Assembly: GCF_963675165.1 (NCBI RefSeq)
Contig: NC_087379.1
Coordinates: forward strand, 6,596,839-6,660,838
Direction of reading: 5' to 3'
DNA length: 64,000 bases
Source of the DNA: Halichondria panicea
Lineage: Eukaryota; Porifera; Demospongiae; Suberitida; Halichondriidae
The notes beneath the pieces were generated by a model that saw nothing but the letters and a program-made list of their open reading frames with translations, was not told the DNA's origin and searched no databases. A program made the translations under genes and the position numbers. Of this stretch, positions 21,980 through 41,739 are shown piece by piece (position 1 is the first letter of the stretch; every line of letters begins with the position of its first letter).

Positions 21980-24900
21980 TGCAGCTCACGTGAAATTTAT
22001 TTGCACAATGACATGATTTGTTATGAAGAATCTAGGCAGAGACAGCGAAAGATAGTAGCTAAAGTTATACTCCTTTTTCTCACTAATTCTAACTTTTTAA
22101 CTTGCTGTCTGTTGTTGAAATGTTCTGTCTATCATAAAAGAACATGGATTTGAGGTATAAATGGTCAAATTCTTGTTGGCTAAGTGGCTGTGATCCCAAA
22201 CATCCCAGATCAAGGTTAAACAAGAGGGCATTGTCTTACTTTGACCCAACACTGAGCGATTGCCATGATCTGGAACAACTCCAATTTTAGGTATATTGTA
22301 CATATAGTATTGTTTTGCTAGTGTGCAAAGTTGGAATAGGTGAATGTTGTCGGAAAAAAAGTTTTACACTTGTACAAATAGGAATGTGTATTAGCTTAGT
22401 GTATTAGCTTAGTGGTTTAATATACCTCTCTTTGTACACATTACATGTAGCTTATAAAAAACTAGAAATAGAAAATCTTAGTCCTCTGTGTCTGATAAAT
22501 GTTCCACTTCTTCATTGAGACTAGGCCCAAATACCCAGTCCATTAGTTCGTCCACCTCTTCCACTTCTTCGCCTTCCATTATATCTGATTGTATGCACTC
22601 TTCAAGACTCACTTCTAACATTACGTCATCTGTTACTGCACTTGCTGTATTTGATTGCTCCATGTTTTTGCAATTCACACACTCGCAGCCCTCCGAACAT
22701 AGCGAGTCCTTCTTTTTACATCCACATCGTCCCCGTTGCACAGCCTGTGGTGCATCGGCAGCCTTTTAGGAGGGAAATTACTCGTGTTTGGATTATGCTG
22801 ATGTTCTCCTCTGAGTCCCAAACAATCGTGAGTTCTTTGTCAATAATTTTCCAGCCAAAATTTTCCATGTCAGTAAGGGTGATGGTATTTTTGTCTGCCT
22901 GATTCCACATATGCATAATCCAGCATGTTCTCTTCCAGTGAAAGTGTAGGGCATCAGTAGATGGTATCATTTGGTTTTCAAACTTGGTTCTACTCCATAT
23001 GTTGTCCCTAATACTATCGATCCACTGTGTATATTGCTCTCGTATTGATTTTATAGGATTAATAAATCGTTTGAAGTAGCTAGAAGGTGACTGTGTATCG
23101 AACCCAGAAGCATATTTTTTGAAGTATATCGTTCCAATTAACCTCAAGAATGCTAAAAAGCCTGTATTTGTTGACGTACATTCTGTTGTGTTGTCTGCTA
23201 ACGTGCCTGGGGTGATCGAGTCTCCACGAGTTATGAAATTAGCATTTTCAAAGAATCTTCTTAAAGATGTTGCTTTTCCTATCTCGCTAAAGAATGATAT
23301 ATAATCGCAACCAGATACTGTGTATATGGTCTGAAGTATACTTGGCAGTATTGTTGGATCTAGCTGATTCAAATCGGGGTCTGTTTCTAGGGCGTGATGA
23401 AGCTCCTTTAGATTAATGAACTTGAGCTGCCTTGATGTAATTGGGCTCACTTGTACAATAATCTGTTTCTGTTTCGAACACATTACGGTTAAACCAATGT
23501 TGTAGACATCTGTGTCAGGTGAAACAATCAATATGTTGGTGCAAGGTGTTCTTGTGGCGTGTAGCCATATCCTCATGTCAGTTTCTTCAGCATTGGAGGT
23601 GTATGCAGGTTGAGGTTCCCTCTTGTTGGTTTGTGTGATTGACCATGCTGTGTCTATGATAGCTCCCTCGAATGCTCCTGCAATGTACATGGTTTGCCCT
23701 ATGTTCAGGAAGGAATGCACATTTGCTAGAAAATAGTTCCCCAAGTAGACAACCAACTTTCTTTTACATTCTCGACAATTCAGAAAATTGTTTTGCCACT
23801 TTCCCCTTAAAACAGCCGTGTTGTTATTTATGTCATCACAGTAGTGGTTAGTCGATACATTAGCTGATTCGTCTCTTCGTGCCTGTTCAAAGCATTTGGG
23901 TGTGTTTCCTAGGCGACCTTTGCATTTCATAGCTTTCAATACACCTGTATGTACCTTGTGCTGAATAAAACGGGAAAGTGTATCTGCTGATGTACAAACA
24001 CCCAAACGGTTCAAAATCTTAATCAGCAGTGCCGAGCCTCCTTGGCTTTCTACCACATTCGTAATTAGTTGGTGCAAAGGCCGGGAGCAACGTGCATCAG
24101 TGCAAAACAGAATACAACACAGGATGAAGTATCTGCGTACTTTTTTTTTGTGTGTGTTTGGGTCTCATCCATAGTGATACTCCTCCTTGATTCCCTTACA
24201 GACTGTGTGATAGAGCATATAGCTTTCCATAGTGTTTTGTCCGTCTGTGCAATTTGCTCATCAATTTTTATGTTGTTAAAATCGAAGGGAGCCACCCGTT
24301 CATCTTCTAATTTCTTTCCGATTTCTTGATGAATTATTTTATTCAAACTGTTAAGATGGTCAATTGTAGTGTTAACACTCTTTGGGGTCTCTATGGGATG
24401 TTCAAGTGGCTCTATGACAATAGGTTTTCTTTGTTCCCATAGCAGTCTACTTATAGCTAGAACAAAGTCAGTCTTAGGCCTATACACAAGAGTGCCGTAC
24501 TTCTTAACTTTGCAACTGTATGACATATGATGCCCTAAGTGTGAACTAAGATGGCCTAGAAGACACCTTGCAGTAGTTAGCTCCTTTGCTTGTGAAACAT
24601 GAACACTTAAGTCATCTCCGTTGCATGCAGACAGAATATATCATAAACTGTAGAGAGTAGGGTCACCTCATTTCTTAATAATTTCTGACCAACATAAATT
24701 ACAGTTTTAATCACAGCGTTGTTCACTACACTATCATCTTCATTGGTGTCGATAGAGTCAATTAACGTCACAAGGTCTTTGTCTGTGCTTGTTACTTTTT
24801 GTTGTTCTAAGATTGACAAATGAAATTTGTAGCAACTCATGCAAACCTTGCATGTCTGTATCCTTAATATTACCCTCAAATCCAGTTTTGTCACGGAGGT

Positions 24901-25595
24901 GCTGTTCAATTTCAGAAGGGTTAGGGCAGGATCTAGCATTTATGCATTTAAGGGACACGATACACAATTTGTTTGCGTTGGTGAAGAGTAGTGATAGAGC
25001 ATGAAGTAATGGTGCTTGCAGAGTGGTATGGGATTGTTAATATTGTCAGCGGCATTGAGTCCAGTTGCGGCTAGTGCTGATCGAAATATTTCCATTGATA
25101 TGGATTTGCTTGACGCAAATACTTCAGCTGTGCATTCATGTATTACACATTCTCCCTTTTACCTTTCACTTTCTCCCATCTAGGTGTGAAGTCGGGGTCA
25201 GATCCAACTCGTCCGATGTCTCATCTACATGCCTGGCAAACGGGTGCATCTGGAGCTATCAGCAGAGATGTGGCAATTGAGCATGCTGACTCATTTCTCC
25301 ACTGCTGTGGTCTTGTGAATTTGGTATCGCTACCATTGCACAGCTCGCATTGTTCACGCGATTGATTGCAAACTGTTGTCGAAGTTAGAGAACGACAATT
25401 TTCTTCTACTGCTCATAATAAACTGATCTGAAATAATTGTATAAAATTGTATGTTATACATGTTATTCCTTCTACCTACTGTTTTTACTAAGAGTATTGT
25501 GCAGTGTGCAGTGATATGATGTTAAAAAGACTTACATTGTTTAAATTCCACATGGTGTGCAAAACTAACAGCAGTGCATGGTTAATTAGCTATAG
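21980..25595. mobile_element. 3.6-kb insertion carrying a broken nuclease-like gene
   Basis: Bounded by comparison with 56768-56956, where the unit C start exon and the SELENOK-like gene are only about 190 bp apart and share the flanking sequences seen here on both sides. The insert contains the multicopy-type nuclease pseudogene at 22478-25416. I could not find clear terminal repeats or a target duplication. Confidence 0.55.
22478..25416 (-). pseudogene. FEN1/PIN-like nuclease-domain gene of a multicopy invertebrate family, broken
   Basis: Reading from 25416 down: an N-terminal Cys segment (CELCNGSDTKFTRPQQW), SKSISMEIFRSALAATGLN, a CxxC-like CKVCMSCYKFHLS block, then a 453-codon frame (22716-24077) with EETDMRIWLHAT, LIVSPDTDVYNIGL and YTVSGCDYISFFSEIGKA. 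The acidic pairs and the GCDY turn resemble the XPG/FEN1 type of PIN nuclease. At the C terminus a Cys-rich tail (KGCRCTTGC and RCGCKKKDSLCSEGCECVNC) is divided between two frames. Lesions: an in-frame TGA at 25221-25223, a frame change between 24967 and 24607, another near 24070 and another near 22735. Genes of this layout are typically multicopy and behave like mobile DNA (recall); the function is unknown. Confidence 0.65.
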
Positions 25596-25658
25596 AACTG
25601 AGTTTAGACTAAACAAGTGGTGCAAGTAGAGTTCCATACAACAAGATTCAAGGAAGCT

Positions 25659-26605
25659 ATGGTGTATTTATCAGGAGGTAAGTGTGAGTGTGATATTAGC
25701 TGACACACACTCTATACTCTACTGTGTGCAGGTAAAGTCCTTGAGAACAGGTCATGGCTGAGTGTGGACGGTAATCGTTGACTTGTTCTGGGCTGTCATT
25801 AACTTCTTTGTCTTGTTGTAAGTTACACACACCCTGATCATGCCAGTGTGTTTCAACCCTCCCTGCTCTCACAGCTGCAAGACTCTAATAAGCCCTGGAG
25901 CTAGTGCTATTGGACTATCACGCAGCACAGACTATAGGCGATCTGGAGTGTACGTTTATAGTGTCTCTTATACTGTTTTGTATGTTGCCAATTTTAGTAT
26001 TTGTTATGCCTACCTTTGTGTGTGCAGTGCTGATCAAGGGAGACGTATTGGTCGTGTTGAATTGGTAAGGGTGCTGGTGGTGGTGCTGGACCTCCCCCCA
26101 TGGGCGGTGGATGAGGAAGGTATTGTGTGTGTGTGGGTGGTGTGTGGTGTGTGTGGGTGTAGGTGGGTGGTGGATGAGGAAGGTATTGTGTGTGTGTAGG
26201 TGGGTGGTGTGGGTGTGATGTGTTTTGTGATAGGAAGTTGATGCACGTGTTAGGATATCCTTTTTTATAGTGTACATTGACCGCACACAAGCGTGTACTG
26301 TACTGTAGCATGCAATGTACTGTATGTTTCAGCAGACCTATACATTGTACACTGTGTGTGTTATCTGATCATGATCTCACTCTCTCTCTCTCTCTCTCTC
26401 TCCCCTCTGTAGAGGAACCAGTCGTAACTGGGACAGCCCCAACATGTGGTCAATAGACTCTGCTCCATTCTACAGTAATGACATCACCTCTGATATGAGC
26501 CCCCTACCTATCAGCAGTGGCACCACCGACCCAACCTCACCCTCCGAGGAGACCACACTCTCAACCACGACCTATGACCTCTTTGAGAACATGGAGCTTG
26601 AGTAA
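25659..26605 (+). pseudogene. Selenoprotein K-like gene, copy 1 (damaged)
   Basis: Exons 25659-25677 (MVYLSG), 25732-25817, 25875-25949, 26028-26119 and 26413-26605. The protein matches SELENOK, a small ER membrane selenoprotein with one transmembrane helix and a Gly/Pro/Arg-rich tail: VIVDLFWAVINFFVLF, then KTLISPGASAIGLS, then RRIGRV. In this copy five extra bases (26060-26064) follow the RRIGRV codons, so the PPPMGGG-Sec end is out of frame, and the last exon stops early at 26603-26605. Compared with copy 2 at 56956 this one looks decayed. It sits tail to tail with unit B. Confidence 0.7.
26120..26182 (+). repeat. GT-rich minisatellite duplicating a splice donor
   Basis: The sequence ggtggatgaggaag|gtattgtg, which contains the TGA and the 5' splice site of exon 4, is repeated once more, ending at 26182, within GT-rich DNA. 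Copy 2 has three such units. Confidence 0.7.
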
Positions 26606-27466
26606 CGCTGATAGTTCTTTCCTGGACCAACAGAAATCTGAACCCCCACAAAGCAAGACTGAGTAAAGCCTCTGATCTACTGCAACGATTTTGGACTATG
26701 AATTTTGGATACCGATTTCAACTTAACCTCATTTCAATTGAGTTGTCTGCTGTTAGCTCTAGTATCAGCATTTTAGCGAGTGATTATATAGCCAGCTATC
26801 TAGTTTATTATTGTTATCGTGTAGCTACTAGTAGATCGTTCAGTTGTCATTTTGAGAGCTGTATGTGTTTAGTAGCTAGCTGATGACATTATTGTGTCTT
26901 GGCATTATATGAATTAACCATTTAATAAACGTAGTAGACTAGCACGTGCGGCCCTCGGGCCTAAGTCACTACTGAGCCAATTCAATATATATCCAATGTG
27001 CAACAATTTTGACCTGCTGGGTAATATACTTACATGCACACCGTAATCGTTCTAATCAGTAAAAAATAATTATTTTTCTAGAAACGATGTACGAAAAAAA
27101 TTGATTTTATAGTATGGTAGTATATGGGCGTTATAAGGAGGGCGTCCTAACCGAGGCTAGTTCTATATATAATTATAATGATTACGGTACATACAAGGAA
27201 TGTATAGACAGAATATAATAATTATATACATGAGGTGATAAGCTACTATAAACATTAAACTAGCTGTTATTACACAGCCAACAATCCATGTATGGTATGG
27301 GGGATAATAGAACCATCATAATTAAATACGTTACTGGTATTGCGTATATATATATTATTATATTAGACATTCAAATTATAATACAAACAAACCGATTCAT
27401 ACATAACAGGCACAAAACAAATAAGGCTAAAATAACAATAATTATAATTATGATCAAGTGTACAGT
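26606..27466. other. Shared 3' spacer between SELENOK-like copy 1 and unit B
   Basis: About 860 bp, AT-rich, with a likely polyadenylation signal aataaa near 26925. It is closely similar to 58022-58731. I see no gene. Confidence 0.6.
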
Positions 27467-36125
<8,659 letters not shown>

Positions 36126-36330
36126 TTTCTTGGATAGTAGCCACGCCCCTTTGTTTGGACCCCTCCTAATTACTGACATTCATGCTTGATCAACAGTTTC
36201 ACAGCTTCAGCTCAAACATGTGCAACAATTAAGTGAGTACATGTATAAATTCAAGTACAAAAAGAATGATGGTATGCACAATCGTAATAATCATAATTAT
36301 GTATATGTACGTACGTGTAGACAAACTACG

Positions 36331-36629
36331 TGTACTTGCTATCTAATTGTGTGACCAAGTCAGTGTGTAGTGGGCCATGGGTTGAGTCTGAGAGTGGAGA
36401 CAAACTCGTGGTACTTGTGGGGGTGGTGTTTGACCACACCCAGCAGGGCAGTGTACAGTCTGGTGGCCTTCTCTCTTGGTCTCATTTACATACTCGTTGG
36501 GTTTCTCAAGATTGGACACAGTGATGAGCCCAGCTGACAGGAGGTGGAGGGCCAAGGCCTTCGGGTCCTCAGAGAGTGACTGGACTATCTTCTCACTGCA
36601 GCTCACCAGCACACTGTAGCCAGCGTTAC
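36331..36629 (-). pseudogene. Orphan CARD-like terminal exon, frameshifted
   Basis: Close copy of the unit A terminal exon (GNAGYSVLVSCSEKIVQSL), but two bases are missing within the codons after NETKRE and a short insertion lies further on, so the second half is read out of frame. Its upstream intron still matches those of the live units. It is a relic of another unit that has otherwise been lost. Confidence 0.75.
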
Positions 36630-37602
36630 CTGCAGGAGAGAGGAAATGGTTAGAGCATGATACGCCCACACACTGGAGACCTAAGTACATGTAATGTGAA
36701 CAAATAGACTCAGTACATGTACAATACACTGTATATGGCTGGTAGTACACAATAGGAGGAAGTGGAAAGGCATGTTGTAAAAGGAGGAATGCGGAATGGA
36801 ACGGAATAAAGAACGACAGATATGAAGAGCAAGCATTAGCTATTTTCTATACACTAAAAAATTAAATACGTAAGAATTTAAGTTATGGCAGCTAAAAGAG
36901 TCCTAATTAAACGGAGGGGGGGTTGAACAACTGTCAATGGCCGTAACTGATCCAATTTCACAATTTTGATGAGTTTTTAAAGAGACCTTCATACTTTCTA
37001 AACATTAAATACAGGGAATTCAAGTTATGCATGGCAGCTAAAAGATTCCCCGAACCATTAATTAACGGATGGGGGGGGGGTTGCAGTTTAATGGCCGTAA
37101 CCAAGAGCTCTTGCCATAAATAAGCATCATTGTCAATGATTTTCTAAAAGCTCAATGGTTTGGGGACTCTTTTAGCTGCCATAACTTGAATTCCCTGTAT
37201 TTAAAAGTATACTGTATAGTAATGCTTGCTCTTCATATCTGTTGTTAAGGGTTAGGGTAAACTTCTCTGCATGTGATTAGGGCATGACTGAGCTGAAGCT
37301 ATGACTGGTGGCTAGGCCACGTCTTTACCCCTAGTACTTAATTAGGGGAGCAATAGAAACGCCTGATTATTATTTAACTAGTGGGTTGATTAATTAGAGG
37401 GGCTACCTAACTAGTCATCAAACATGGTCCGGCTCACCCTCCAAGGAGCAATTAAACGGAGGGGGGGGGTTTCAATAGCCGTAACTAGTATCATTGATCT
37501 AATTTCCAAATTTTTACAAACAGACCTTGGAACAGGTTTAAAGGAATTTTCCATGAAATAACTGACTGTCCTAATTAATAGAGCTAATTTGTATGTACTC
37601 AC

Positions 37603-38359
37603 ATTCAGTTGAGGAGGGTCTTCCAGTTTCAGCTGTGAAGACACTAGCTCATGCAGGGTCAAAGGAGCCACTGGTGAGTCTGTGGGGAATGACAATCACT
37701 GAATGTTGTAGTGTACACACAATCAAACCAATACAGTGCATGAACACACCAGACAAACAATGGCAATGATGTCATACGTACGTACACCTCAAACTTCATG
37801 CACTACAGAACGCTGTCATACACACAGCCTGCACTACACAACATGAATTGTACAGGCAGGAGAGTTTCAGATGTTCACCTTTGTGGTCCATTGGGCATTA
37901 GCAGCAGAGTGAACTTCATCTGTGCAACATACTCACCTACACAGGAAACACAGTACCAACATCAATATGAATACCAGTGGAACCTCTGATAAAGGACCCT
38001 CTGAATAAAGGACACTCAATTAAACATCTCTCTGTGTAGCTACAAAGGACATTGCTTCAGTCTACAAAATCACTTTCCTACATTATAGGTACCACTGAAT
38101 AAAGAACCACCTCAGGCTCAATACAGAGAACAAACGTCACAAATAAATGCTGCACACATTTTCAGAGGTTTCACTTTACTGCAGATACAGACTATCCAGG
38201 CACTAGATTTAAACACTTGTTAGCTGTGTAGTAACCAAGGTATGAAGGTTCAGAGTACATAGTCACCGTGTTTCTCGTAGATGATGGTAGGGCTCCACTA
38301 GGTTGTGGTTGACACACTCCACCAATCCCATCCTCGCCTTGACCTCCTCCTCACACACT
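37603..38359 (-). pseudogene. PA2G4: PA2G4 (EBP1) 3' fragment, copy 1
   Basis: Exons 38267-38359 (EEEVKARMGLVECVNHNL), 37879-37936 (EYVAQMKFTLLLMPNGPQ) and 37603-37679 (RLTSGSFDP, then in another frame HELVSSQLKLEDP). These match the C-terminal part of PA2G4/EBP1, a catalytically inactive M24-peptidase-fold ribosome and RNA-binding factor. The frame is lost inside the first exon (two bases short before the IIYEKHG codons) and again after SGSFDPA, where a TGA appears. No N-terminal exons are present. Confidence 0.75.
37980..38220. repeat. Repeat with aaaggac motifs in the PA2G4 relic intron
   Basis: Intron between PA2G4-like exons with repeated ctctgataaaggac, ctgaataaaggac and ctgaataaagaac motifs; an orthologous copy is at 47070-47300. 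Looks like an old dispersed repeat; class unknown. Confidence 0.4.
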
Positions 38360-38609
38360 CTAATTAACAGAAGGAATATTCAAATGACAACCGACTTATA
38401 TGCCTGCATGTACAGTGAGCAAATGGTAGCAATGAAATGTGAATTTCCAACAGAAGTAAATCTGCTATTAGCTACTACAAAACTAGCTCACGTTAACAAC
38501 CACTTGTAATTAAAGTGACCAGATTGTAAATGTGTACATTTTAAAGGGCTAGTATTGAGACAGTACTCGTCACCTCAGTGATAATGGCAATCAACTACGG
38601 ACAACTCAC

Positions 38610-39178
38610 ATGATTGAATTTGGCAAAGTCTTGTGGGAACATAGCGATGCCAATGGTGTAGTCCTCCTCCACTGTGATGTACTGGACTGAGCGGACTCGA
38701 TGCTGATCGATACAATCACCGACTCAATGGAGTAAAATGCGATGACTGCTGCAATCACCATTAGCAGGAAGTAGAGTGGAGCCAGGAGGGTAAGTTTCGG
38801 CTTGTCTTCACAGCTTCGTCGATAAATAGTTTGATGAGGCGGTGCTGCGTCTTCATCGTCACTACCACTCCGATCGTTCTCTTCAGCTCTTCTTCTGTTC
38901 AATTCTTTCTCAAATAGCTGTAAAAAAAGAGTTAAGTGTTAAACTTGAACATGATAAAAGTACAATTCATCAAGTTGTATAATTATTAACAAACAAACAT
39001 GTACCTCACTGAAGGAAGACACTGACACCACTGAAGATCTGTTGTACAATGGCCTCCTGGTATCATCATCATCCATATCACTGTTATCATCCTTGTTGTG
39101 ACCAGCTTGTATGCTTCCATAGGTTGAATGGTATCCCATTTCTCCAGGGAGAACCAAACTCCTTGTTTCCAGTGACAT
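38610..39178 (-). pseudogene. PACC1/TMEM206-like proton-activated chloride channel, first two exons only
   Basis: Exon 1 39005-39178 starts MSLETRSLVLPGEMGYHS; exon 2 38610-38917 has a basic, acidic N-terminal stretch, then the transmembrane segment PLYFLLMVIAAVIAFYS. In a second frame it continues VQYITVEEDYTIGIAMFPQD. PACC1 has TM1 of the form YLLLMAVAVFLVYR followed by a GIALYPGQ motif, so order and spacing fit. A single-base frame change lies between the TM and the GIAMFPQD block, and the pore-side exons and TM2 are absent: the next sequence downstream is the PA2G4 relic. Likely a broken 5' fragment; an unrecognised exon structure is the alternative. Confidence 0.55.
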
Positions 39179-39955
39179 TTTCTCTGTGTGTCTGTCTGTA
39201 CCAGAGATACAAAAGAAAGGGGATTGGAAACGACCGCCCACGCCCTATGTAAAAGGACTGACATCCGGTGAAGCACTCCGTGTAATTATTGCGCTCGCAA
39301 ATAATTACATGGAGGACTGCGCTACGGTTTTGTATCCCTGGTTTCTAGCTCTCCTATCCACTAGAGATCACTCAGGGCCTGGGAGATACTTGAGAGAAGT
39401 AAGCTTATACCACTGACAAGCTCTAAGTCCGTTGTCTTTACTCTGTTTCCAATTTTTTTGAGTTTAGCTTGAATTACTCTATGTCAACTTTTCTCTGTCC
39501 CTCCTGTGAAGTCAAAACAGCAAAGGACATTGCTTGACTTGGTTATTATGTATCTAAGTGCTACATAGAATGGCTTCATGCTATAAATAAGCTGTACTGT
39601 TCATAAGCGTTTGCAGTATAGTCCTTTAAACTGCTTTAGTATACTTTTAGACACACCACGGGCCTGTCCCTCCTACGACTTCATAGTAAAGGCTATTTCT
39701 TCTTGCATAGCATTTATTTGTCTAGTAATAGTGGCTGCGTTGCTTAGTCGACTTTTTAGAGCTAAATTCTCTTTACTTTTTAGAAAAATCAACATTAAAA
39801 ATGATCAATTTCACTGTTTCTATGTACAGCACATTGTAGAGCAGTCAAGACAGGTAATGAGCATGCTGACTATAAATATAATCCTTTGTAGTTTTAGCCA
39901 CGCCCTATAACGCGGAATGCTTCACACAATTGTATCTCTGGTCTGTACTGTGGGT
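39179..39955. other. Intergenic region between PACC1-like and NmrA-like genes
   Basis: Divergent spacer. I see no gene; open frames here are short and unsupported. Confidence 0.5.
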
Positions 39956-39959
39956 CGAG

Positions 39960-40032
39960 TTCGAGTTAGTCGAGCGCCGCCGCCCTCCTTGAAGGCAACG
40001 GTAGAGGGCGGCGGCGCCCGACTAAGTTCGAG
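39960..40032. repeat. GC-rich hairpin
   Basis: Imperfect inverted repeat of about 26 bp (core GCGCCGCCGCCCTC and GAGGGCGGCGGCGC) around a 16-bp loop, in otherwise AT-rich DNA, about 130 bp upstream of the NmrA-like start. Confidence 0.75.
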
Positions 40033-40051
40033 TGTGGTCTTCTTGCAGTTT

Positions 40052-40115
40052 GGGAAAGGTCGTCTATACAAGGAAGTGTAGAGTGAAACAGCTTCTTCCT
40101 TAGACGACCTTTCCC
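40052..40115. repeat. Second hairpin, overlapping the duplication breakpoint
   Basis: Exact 14-bp arms gggaaaggtcgtct and agacgacctttccc, with shorter inner pairing (aaggaag with cttcctt). The 557-bp duplicated unit begins inside this hairpin at about 40090. Confidence 0.75.
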
Positions 40116-41207
40116 TTACTTTCATCTAATATTTCAACTTTGTCAAATTATGCTGCATGAAAAATGGCATCTAAAATCAAGGTAGCAATTACTGGAGCCA
40201 CAGGGAGGACTTCTTGCTCCTTGGTGTGCAAGATTCTGACTGCGAAGGATTGTTTCGATGTTCCAAAATGCCTTCTAAGGTCTATCGCTAAAGCAAAAGA
40301 GAAGTATGAAGATGTATGGGGCGAGTTGAAAGGCAACTGCCACGAAGTGGATATCACTGCTGATAACAGCACAGATGTCATGACAGAGCTTTTCAAGGAC
40401 TGCAATGCTCTAGTTATTCGTTGTTGTAGGATTCAAAGACGGGAGAGTTTTTTTCTTGCCTGATGACGGAACAAATAAAGGTTTATTATTTTATACAAAT
40501 TACAGTGCACATTAATTTTTTCATATGCTATACATTAGAGTCTATACTTGTAAAGCTGTTTCCATTGCAACGTTTTCCTACTGTGCAGGTAGTCCTGAGT
40601 TGGTGGATTGGATTGGTCAGCAACGTCAAGTTGATGCAGCGAAGAGAGCTTCTTCCTTAGACGACCTTTCCCTTACTTTCATCTAATATTTCAACTTTGT
40701 CAAATTATGCTGCATGAAAAATGGCATCTAAAATCAAGGTAGCAATTACTGGAGCCACAGGGAGGACTTCTTGCTCCTTGGTGTGCAAGATTCTGACTGC
40801 GAAGGATTGTTTCGATGTTCCAAAATGCCTTCTAAGGTCTATCGCTAAAGCAAAAGAGAAGTATGAAGATGTATGGGGCGAGTTGAAAGGCAACTGCCAC
40901 GAAGTGGATATCACTGCTGATAACAGCACAGATGTCATGACAGAGCTTTTCAAGGACTGCAATGCTCTAGTTATTCGTTGTTGTAGGATTCAAAGACGGG
41001 AGAGTTTTTTTCTTGCCTGATGACGGAACAAATAAAGGTTTATTATTTTATACAAATTACAGTGCACATTAATTTTTTCATATGCTATACATTAGAGTCT
41101 ATACTTGTAAAGCTGTTTCCATTGCAACGTTTTCCTACTGTGCAGGTAGTCCTGAGTTGGTGGATTGGATTGGTCAGCAACGTCAAGTTGATGCAGCGAA
41201 GAGAGCT
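40090..41207. repeat. Exact 557-bp tandem duplication
   Basis: 40090-40650 and 40647-41207 are identical as far as I can read, with a 4-bp agct overlap at the junction. The unit holds the first exon, the intron and the first 62 bases of exon 2 of the NmrA-like gene. Confidence 0.9.
40164..40650 (+). pseudogene. Duplicated 5' half of the NmrA-like gene
   Basis: Exon 1 copy 40164-40425 is intact; exon 2 copy 40589-40650 stops at the junction. Exon 1 of this copy could still splice past the second copy to 41146 and give the same protein. Confidence 0.75.
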
Positions 41208-41597
41208 GGCGTTGCACATGTAGTGATGGTTGGATCAATGGGAACAACAAAAGCTGCTCCGGACGAATTTATGGGGTGTTTCAAGTACAAGCGACAATCC
41301 GAAGATTATCTGATCAAGAGTGGCCTCACCTACACTATCGTGAACCCGTGTATGCTCGTGGATGGAGAAGAAGGAACAAGGGAACTTGTTTTCAGCAAGA
41401 GTGATAAACTAAATTTCAGTGGATCCTCCAAAGAGTATCAAGTGGCTAGGAAGACTGTAGCAGAAGTTGTACTTCAGACACTGCTTGTGCCTGAGGCTAA
41501 GCATAAAGCATTTGATTTGCTCGGTCGTGTTGAGATACCGCCTACAAAAGCTGTCGACTATGTTGCTGTTTTCAAGGAGATGACTCCTGGACTTTAA
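40721..41597 (+). CDS. NmrA-like atypical SDR, NAD(P)-binding protein, 237 aa
   Basis: Exons 40721-40982 and 41146-41597, 714 nt in frame. Starts MASKIKVAITGATGRTS, a Rossmann GxxGxxG-type loop, and continues with VDWIGQQRQVDAAKRAG, VVMVGSMGTTK and a C-terminal KAFDLLGR block. Order and motifs match the plant At5g02240/At2g37660-type family of cytosolic NAD(P)-dependent oxidoreductase-like proteins. The YxxxK-like pair in FKYKRQSEDYL is compatible with atypical SDRs. The residues usually between ALVI and the DWIGQ block are fewer than in the plant proteins, so a small exon could be missing or the donor (gtagga at 40983) misplaced. Confidence 0.78.
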
Positions 41598-41739
41598 GGA
41601 CAGACTTTTATATCTGTATGCATGTCATATCTAGAATTAAACTCTTGATATTTTAAGCTGTAAGTTTTTAACGTTTGAAAATGGGGAATGATTATTGGTA
41701 TATGAACTATATCATTATACTGTTTCTCAAAACAAACTG

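Noticed and set aside
25918..26311. His/Thr/Pro-rich open frames on the minus strand, also at 57219-57702
   Set aside because: Antisense of the GT-rich minisatellite and of the SELENOK-like exons.
39922..40125. Minus-strand open frame at the hairpins
   Set aside because: Made from the two inverted repeats; no splice or family support.
40164..41020. Two independent NmrA-like genes
   Set aside because: The two first halves are identical and the first lacks most of exon 2; this is one gene with a tandem duplication.
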